In this document: one piece after another, positions 59,613-64,000 of the stretch
Numbering within the stretch: position 1 is the first letter of the stretch
Layout: each line of letters begins with the position of its first letter
Source of the DNA: Burkholderia latens
GTDB taxonomy: Bacteria > Pseudomonadota > Gammaproteobacteria > Burkholderiales > Burkholderiaceae
Assembly: GCF_902499045.1 (NCBI RefSeq)
Contig: NZ_CABVPL010000002.1
Coordinates: forward strand, 62,001-126,000
Reading direction: 5' to 3'
DNA: 64,000 bases
The notes under the pieces: generated by a model
Databases searched by the model: none
Told to the model about the DNA's origin: nothing
The model's input: the letters and a program-made list of their open reading frames with translations, nothing else
Made by a program: the position numbers and the translations under genes

Positions 59613-60707
59613 TCACACATCCGGATCCGGAATCCTCGCCGACTGAATCACGACGAGCGTATCCCCCGCCTCGATCCTGCACGGCGGATCCTCATAAAAC
59701 GAATGAATCTTCCCGCAGCGATCGAGCCCGACGACGATCGCGCCCGGCACGACGTTCGTCATGCAGCCGATCTCGTGCGGTAGCGCCTCACGCTCGAGCA
59801 GCGTCGCGCGCCCCCGCGTCGACAACATGTCGTTCACGAACGGCACGATGTAGCGGCTATGCACCGCATCGGCCAGCAACAGCGCGCCGATCTTCGTCGA
59901 CGACACGATCACGTCCGCGCCCGCCTGCCGCAATTGCCGCTGATACAGGTTCTCCTGGATCCGCACGACGATCTTCGTCTCGGGCGCGATGCTGCGCACC
60001 GACAGCGTCAGCAGGATCGCGGTCGGATCGTCGGTCACCGAGATGATCACGGCCTTCGCCGCACGCACCTGCGCCTGCTGCAGCAAGTCCTCGTGCGCGG
60101 GATCGCCGAGCAAGCCCGTCACGCCGAGCGACGTCGCGGCCTCGAGCGCCTGCTGCTGCGCATCGATCACGATGATCGTCGATGGATCGACGCCGCTCTC
60201 GAGCAGCTCGCGCACGGCGATCGATCCCGACAGGCCGTAGCCGCACACGACGATGTGATCGGACAGTTGCTTCTGCAGGCGTTTCATGCGGAATTCCTCG
60301 ATGACGCGCTGGATCACGAACTGATACGCCGTGCCCAGGAAGATGAACCAGATGCCGATGCGGATCGGCACGATGAAGAACGCATCGATCAGCCGCGCAC
60401 GCGCGGTGACCGGCACGATGTCGCCATAGCCGACCGTCGCGACCGTGACCATCGTGAAGTACACGAGATCGGCGACGCTCATCGGCGTGCTCTTGGTCGA
60501 ATCGCGCAGGCCGTCGCGATCGAGATACAGCACGAGAAACGCGAGCATGCACAGCAGCACGACCGCGCCAAGGCGAAACAGCAGCGTGCGCCGCGGCGAT
60601 GACGCGGGCCGCGTGAACAGCGTGCGCGCACGCGGCGGCCGCCACGGATCGCGGGCGCGCCGCAGTCGGGAGCGCAACGAGCGGCGCTTGGCGGAAGGCG
60701 TGGCCAA
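59613..60707 (-). CDS. potassium channel with cytosolic RCK (TrkA-N/C) domains
   Basis: A 364-residue inner-membrane ion channel. An Arg-rich N-terminus, helix 1 (about 42-61), the pore with selectivity filter TVGYGD (91-96) and helix 2 (about 105-130) give a two-helix K+ channel subunit. The RCK domain begins IVVCGYGLSGSIAVRELL (GxGxxG nucleotide motif), with acidic residues in IVIDAQQQALE, and a TrkA-C-like part lies after about 280. The layout matches Kch/MthK-type channels, tetrameric and gated by ligand binding to RCK. It stands alone and is convergent with the MHYT gene. Confidence 0.93.
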   Translation of the reverse strand: MATPSAKRRSLRSRLRRARDPWRPPRARTLFTRPASSPRRTLLFRLGAVVLLCMLAFLVLYLDRDGLRDSTKSTPMSVADLVYFTMVTVATVGYGDIVPVTARARLIDAFFIVPIRIGIWFIFLGTAYQFVIQRVIEEFRMKRLQKQLSDHIVVCGYGLSGSIAVRELLESGVDPSTIIVIDAQQQALEAATSLGVTGLLGDPAHEDLLQQAQVRAAKAVIISVTDDPTAILLTLSVRSIAPETKIVVRIQENLYQRQLRQAGADVIVSSTKIGALLLADAVHSRYIVPFVNDMLSTRGRATLLEREALPHEIGCMTNVVPGAIVVGLDRCGKIHSFYEDPPCRIEAGDTLVVIQSARIPDPDV

Positions 60708-60767
60708 CGGACATTCTCCTGAGAAATGCGGGCTCGATTCTACGACGCGAACGCAACCGCGCGTGCG

Positions 60768-62102
60768 CTACAGCATGCTGCGCGGCCGGACCATCGTCCC
60801 GTCGACGAACCGCCGCGCGCGGAACGCCGACAGATCGAGCGACGGCGCGCCCGTATCGACCCACTCGGCCAGCAGCCGGCCGACGATCGGCCCCATCGCG
60901 AAGCCGTGTCCGCAGAACCCGGTCGCGATCGCGAGCCCTGACGGCGTGCCCGGCGTGTCGATCACCGGGATCCCGTCCGGCAGCACGTCGATCAGGCCGG
61001 CCCACGCCTCGACGATCTGCGCGTCCTTCAGCGCCGGAAAGATCGCCTTGAGCTTCGCGAGCGCGCGCGGCGCATGCGCGCGGTTCGGCTGCGGCTGAGG
61101 ATCGCGCGGCTCGATCGGCCCGATCCCGCGGCCGATGCGCATGCACGCATCGCGCCACGCGGCCGCATTCAAATGCAGCCGGAACTTCTCGCGCTGCGAC
61201 CAGAACTCCGGCCAGAACAGGCTCAGGCCGCGCAGATGGCCGAGCGTCAGTTCGACGTCGACCTGCATGTCGTCGGCCAGATTGATCGCGCCGTTCCTGC
61301 GTTGCCGGATGCCGAGGCCATGCCCCCAGATCGTCGACGCGGACACCTCGGGCAGCACGTTGGTACGCATGCAGGTGCCGCGCACGGCCTGTTGCGGCAG
61401 CCGGATGCCGACGCCGTCGAGCAGCCGGAAGCTGGTCGCGCCGGCCGCGCAGATTACGCGCCGCGTGCGGATCGTGCCGCGCTCGGTCGCGACGCCGACG
61501 ACCGAGCCGCCGGCCGTCTCGATCGCGGTCACGCCGCAGCCTTCGAAGAAACGCGCGCCCGCTTCGACCGCGCGCGCGGCAAACGCGGCGGCCACGCGGC
61601 GCGGCTCTGCCTGCCCGTCGGTCGCGGTGTACAGCCCGCCGAGCGTACGCGCGTTCGTGGACAAGCCGCGCACGCGCTCGTCGATCTCGGCGCGCGACAG
61701 CGTGCGCGTGTCGAGCCCGTGTTCGCGCGCGACGGCGAGCCACGCCTGGAACGACGCCCAGTCGTCTTCGTTGTCCGCCATGTAGAGGCAGCCGCCCTGC
61801 CGCCATTCGAGATCGAACCCGAGCGCCTGCTCGAGCCCTTCCCAGATCCGCATGCCGGCCATCATCAGCGGCACTTCGGCGGATTCGCGGCCCTGCTGCC
61901 GCACGAAGCCCCACGCGCGCGTGGACTGCTGGCCGGCAATGCGCGACTTGTCGAGCACGACGGCCTTCAAGCCGCGCAGGCCGAGGTAGTACGCGGCCGC
62001 GCAGCCCATGATGCCGGCGCCGGCGATCACGATGTCGGCTTCGGCCGGGAACGCCATGGCGGCGTCGGTCAATGCATCATGCAGCGGATAGGTTGTCGTC
62101 AT
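60768..62102 (-). CDS. FAD-dependent oxidoreductase, DAO family
   Basis: A 444-residue enzyme with an N-terminal dinucleotide motif ADIVIAGAGIMGCAAAYYLG (GxGxxG). It continues GLKAVVLDKSRIAGQQSTRA with the acidic FAD ribose ligand, and ends ATGFCGHGFAMGPIVGRLLA, the second FAD-binding motif. Residues between form the substrate cap typical of D-amino acid dehydrogenases, sarcosine oxidases and glycine oxidases. It lies 60 bases downstream from nothing on its strand and is divergent from the LexA-boxed gene. The substrate, probably an N-alkyl or D-amino acid, cannot be fixed. Confidence 0.88.
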   Translation of the reverse strand: MTTTYPLHDALTDAAMAFPAEADIVIAGAGIMGCAAAYYLGLRGLKAVVLDKSRIAGQQSTRAWGFVRQQGRESAEVPLMMAGMRIWEGLEQALGFDLEWRQGGCLYMADNEDDWASFQAWLAVAREHGLDTRTLSRAEIDERVRGLSTNARTLGGLYTATDGQAEPRRVAAAFAARAVEAGARFFEGCGVTAIETAGGSVVGVATERGTIRTRRVICAAGATSFRLLDGVGIRLPQQAVRGTCMRTNVLPEVSASTIWGHGLGIRQRRNGAINLADDMQVDVELTLGHLRGLSLFWPEFWSQREKFRLHLNAAAWRDACMRIGRGIGPIEPRDPQPQPNRAHAPRALAKLKAIFPALKDAQIVEAWAGLIDVLPDGIPVIDTPGTPSGLAIATGFCGHGFAMGPIVGRLLAEWVDTGAPSLDLSAFRARRFVDGTMVRPRSML

Positions 62103-62297
62103 TGTTCTCTGTTGGCGTCGATACGTCGGGCGCCGCCATCGGCGTTCGGGATGACGGGCGCCGGATCAGGCTGTCGGCTTCCGGATAGGGCCGAATGCGC
62201 ACGGAGCGGCCGAAGCACGGCCCGGCCACCGGTCGGGCGCGCGTGCCGGCCGTCCCCATTTTTTCGGCTTGACGGCGCTATGTTACCGCGCGCTAAA

Positions 62298-62313
62298 CTG
62301 TATATCCATACAG
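62298..62313. promoter_or_regulatory. LexA (SOS) box
   Basis: CTGTATATCCATACAG fits CTGT-N8-ACAG exactly, with alternating A/T inside, as in the proteobacterial LexA consensus. TTGACG at 62269-62274 is a possible -35, and TAAACT (62294-62299) a weak -10 overlapped by the box. The box ends 17 bases before the ATG of the downstream gene. Confidence 0.75.
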
Positions 62314-62329
62314 TATCGCTGCAGTAGAA

Positions 62330-62977
62330 ATGATCCTCCCCCCATTCGATCCCCCGAAGCTGAACGACCTCACCGAATGGTGGACGAAGTGCACCTATGC
62401 CGACGTGCAGCGCCTGATCCTCGAAGTGCAGCACCTGCGCCTGACGCTGTGGGAGCTGAGGGCGCACGTCGCCGATGCTTCGCGGCGGATCCGCGTGCTC
62501 GATCCCGACATGCTCGCGCACGGCTCCGCGCTTCGGCGGCTCAACTACCTGCTTGAAAAGGAAATCGAACGCGCGAATCCGATCGGCCGTCCGCGCGACG
62601 TCTATGCACCGTTTTCCGATGAATGGCGCGCGCGCATGGCGCTGCGCTGTGCGTTGCGCGCAGAGCCCGAACCGGCCGACGCCGGCACGCTGCCGCGCAC
62701 GATTCCGGAATTTCAGCGCGTGACGTGGGCCGAGCTTCGCGATCGCTGGCGTCATCTGAGCGACAGGCAATCGAGCCGGCAGAACATCGAGCAACGCATG
62801 GTGCTCGAAATCGCGCGTCAACGCTCGGTAATCCTCGCGCGAGCGCGGAAACTCGTCGATGCCGCGATCGCCGAAGCGGCGGCCGACGGCAAGCAGTTGT
62901 TCGCGCTCGATCAGCTGAAGCGCCTGCTGTCCGTCGAGCGTGAGGACGGCGAACCGTTCACGTACAGGCCGGCGTAA
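62330..62977 (+). CDS. putative SOS-regulated protein of unknown function
   Basis: A 215-residue cytosolic protein, helical throughout and rich in Arg, Leu and Glu. Notable segments are MILPPFDPPKLNDLTEWWTK, LRLTLWELRAHVADASRRIR, NYLLEKEIERANPIGRPRDV and SRQNIEQRMVLEIARQRSVI. No signal peptide, membrane helix or catalytic motif is visible, and I recognise no family. The perfect LexA box 17 bases upstream predicts induction by DNA damage. It is not SulA, RecX, ImuA or an error-prone polymerase by sequence. Coiled-coil regions suggest an adaptor or nucleic-acid binding role, which is only an inference. Confidence 0.7.
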   Translation: MILPPFDPPKLNDLTEWWTKCTYADVQRLILEVQHLRLTLWELRAHVADASRRIRVLDPDMLAHGSALRRLNYLLEKEIERANPIGRPRDVYAPFSDEWRARMALRCALRAEPEPADAGTLPRTIPEFQRVTWAELRDRWRHLSDRQSSRQNIEQRMVLEIARQRSVILARARKLVDAAIAEAAADGKQLFALDQLKRLLSVEREDGEPFTYRPA

Positions 62978-63378
62978 CGCAGGCGAGCGCGGCGCGATGA
63001 ATGAATGGCCGCGGTAATACGGCGTAATACAAAGGCGCGCGATCCACTAGCCAATGCTCGCCAACATAAAAAACCGGCAAGCGTTCAGTGCGCCATCGCA
63101 CATTTGCGCGTGTCACCGCATCGTCACTTGCGCCGACATACCATCGATATCGATTTACGCGGGGCGCGCCGCGCTTTCATCCGTCCGGGAACAATTCGTG
63201 CTCCGATTACACATCGGCGAATTCAATTTTTTTCCTTTGACGAATTCAGGATTACCGGCGAATATTCGCGTCGATCTGTCGTTGCTATCTGTCAAAACAA
63301 AAAAATAAAGTTGCTCGCCATGTAAACGAGGACCTTCTGTTACTTCGCGAACTGAACCTGATCGAAGGGGAAGAAACG
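62978..63378. other. AT-richer intergenic region
   Basis: This region of 400 bases holds AT-rich patches from about 63160 to 63330, including A7/T7 runs. Short frames occur but lack ribosome binding sites. AAGGGGAAG, about 10 bases before 63379, serves the small gene. Confidence 0.4.
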
Positions 63379-63657
63379 ATGTCGTTGTCCCACGATGTGA
63401 GCGCCAAAAAAGCCGCCTCCTTACCCAAAGCCCCTCTCCCCCCGTCGCCGGCTTTCTGGCGACCGGGGCCCGTCGTCGCGGCCCCGCCGGAATCGGAGGA
63501 GCCGACACCCGGCCTGCGCGATTTCTTCGCGGCGGCCGCGCTGCAAGGGCTGCTGTCGCGCGACGCCGGCCGCAACGTATCGGCGATTGCCGACTACGAA
63601 TCCAAGCGCGCGCTCAGCGCGTATCGCCTCGCCGACGAAATGTTGAAAGCGCGATAA
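63379..63657 (+). CDS. small hypothetical protein
   Basis: A 92-residue protein with the Pro-rich N-terminal half (PKAPLPPSPAFWRPGP) and a helical C-terminal half (LRDFFAAAALQGLLSRDAGR, then SAIADYESKRALSAYRLADE). It has no signal peptide. The strong AAGGGGAAG ribosome binding site and a terminator immediately after the stop support a real gene. The DFFAAAALQGLL segment is similar to a type of small phage- or plasmid-associated protein that carries AAxALxG patterns, but I cannot name a function. Confidence 0.65.
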   Translation: MSLSHDVSAKKAASLPKAPLPPSPAFWRPGPVVAAPPESEEPTPGLRDFFAAAALQGLLSRDAGRNVSAIADYESKRALSAYRLADEMLKAR

Positions 63658-63661
63658 AAAG

Positions 63662-63697
63662 AGCAGGCCCGCCGGCCCGCGGGCCTGCTTCCTTCTT
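63662..63697 (+). terminator. intrinsic terminator after the small hypothetical gene
   Basis: AGCAGGCCCG (63662-63671) and CGGGCCTGCT (63680-63689) form a perfect 10-bp stem. A pyrimidine tail ending CTTTT follows. Confidence 0.85.
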
Positions 63698-63822
63698 TTA
63701 CGTATGCAGCGGTAAAAAAGACATATTGAGCCGATGCCGGCACGCAATATTTTCCGCCCCGCTTATTAAAATCATTCAAAACCCTTGGCGGAGCATTATT
63801 CAGTTATCACCGCAATACGACA

Positions 63823-64000
63823 TCACTGCGAAAACTCCCGCACGAGTAAAAGGATATTCAACATACAAATAACGAGCGTTGCGCCAATTGCGGCCCAATG
63901 TGTCGCTCGGCCGTTCGCGAACGCGCCCATGATGTCCCGGCGTCCGGTGAAGTAAACCAGCGCAAGCATCGGCACCGGCAATACGAAAGACAACACGACC
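63823..64000 (-). CDS. Nramp-family metal transporter, C-terminal end (5' part outside window)
   Basis: The last 58 residues of a second Nramp transporter enter from the right edge. VVLSFVLPVPMLALVYFTGR, then IMGAFANGRATHWAAIGATL and LLLVREFSQ, align with the end of MntH at 22293 (VVLSFVLPMPMIALVVLSAR). These are the last two membrane helices. Base composition here is less GC-rich than most of the window. Upstream motifs such as DPGN and MPH lie beyond the edge. Confidence 0.8.
   Translation of the reverse strand, partial: VVLSFVLPVPMLALVYFTGRRDIMGAFANGRATHWAAIGATLVICMLNILLLVREFSQ

Noticed and set aside
63054-63308. 84-codon frame beginning MLANIKNRQAF in the gap before 63379
   Set aside because: Composition is less biased than most shadows but there is no ribosome binding site, no family and the region is AT-rich with promoter-like runs, so I treat it as non-coding.
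1-64000. CRISPR arrays, tRNA or rRNA genes, insertion sequences, prophage
   Set aside because: No regularly spaced repeats, no tRNA-like cloverleaf ending in CCA, no transposase or integrase motifs and no terminal inverted repeats were seen.

Overview
The window is GC-rich proteobacterial chromosomal DNA with very dense coding. Gene content points to Burkholderia, most likely the Burkholderia cepacia complex and a secondary replicon: an OpcP-type porin, a PenA/PenB-like class A beta-lactamase homologue, several LysR regulators beside single metabolic genes, MocR and GntR regulators, and few housekeeping genes. I assigned the taxon by family recognition only. I see no rRNA, tRNA, CRISPR array, insertion sequence or prophage.

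Layout. 1-6.5 kb: start of a Bcr/CflA efflux pump, a small secreted protein, a DUF1989 protein with its GntR regulator, a glutamate/aspartate-type binding protein and a secreted subtilisin-like lipoprotein. 6.58-9.95 kb: a P-type Mg2+ ATPase (mgtA) behind a roughly 550-nt leader with hairpins and a Pro/Asp-containing leader ORF. 10-16 kb: small wHTH protein, LysR, PBP7-type DD-peptidase, and a marR/hydrolase/MFS operon whose first gene looks leaderless and sits behind a perfect 20-bp palindrome. 16-20 kb: MocR regulator divergent from a YdeP-type molybdopterin oxidoreductase. 20.6-25 kb: an orphan peptide-binding protein, then a convergent oxalate decarboxylase/Nramp operon. 25.3-32.2 kb: RpiR regulator plus ddpXABCDF, a D-alanyl-D-alanine dipeptide uptake and hydrolysis operon. 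32.3-38.1 kb: small stress membrane protein, fimbrial-like protein, LysR beside a class A beta-lactamase homologue that has lost its catalytic residues, a degenerate NlpD-like LytM factor, a 36-residue membrane ORF, LysR and a SnoaL-like protein. 38.1-45.2 kb: a 720-residue lipoprotein behind LacI-type operators, TauE/SafE exporter, aldo/keto reductase with divergent LysR, and a porin. 45.5-52.5 kb: OpgC-like acyltransferase, secreted esterase, and a divergent organosulfur cluster (SfnB-like, DszC-like, NtaA/DszA-like) ending in a broken LysR gene. 52.6-64 kb: SDR, cupin, MFS, divergent diguanylate cyclase and MHYT-GGDEF-EAL genes, K+ channel, FAD oxidoreductase, an unknown gene with a perfect LexA box, a small hypothetical protein, and the end of a second Nramp gene.

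Functional threads. (1) Cell wall: PBP7-like peptidase, DdpX with a dedicated importer, dead beta-lactamase and LytM factor. (2) Divalent metals: MgtA and two Nramp proteins, one in an operon with a Mn-type oxalate decarboxylase. (3) Sulfur scavenging: the flavin-dependent oxygenase cluster. (4) Cyclic-di-GMP: one cyclase and one cyclase/phosphodiesterase side by side.

The most unusual items are the mgtA leader, the beta-lactamase pseudoenzyme, the oxalate decarboxylase/Nramp pairing, the leaderless marR and the LexA-boxed unknown gene. No computation or database search was run. Identities are from motif reading, and regulatory sites are sequence matches without experimental support.
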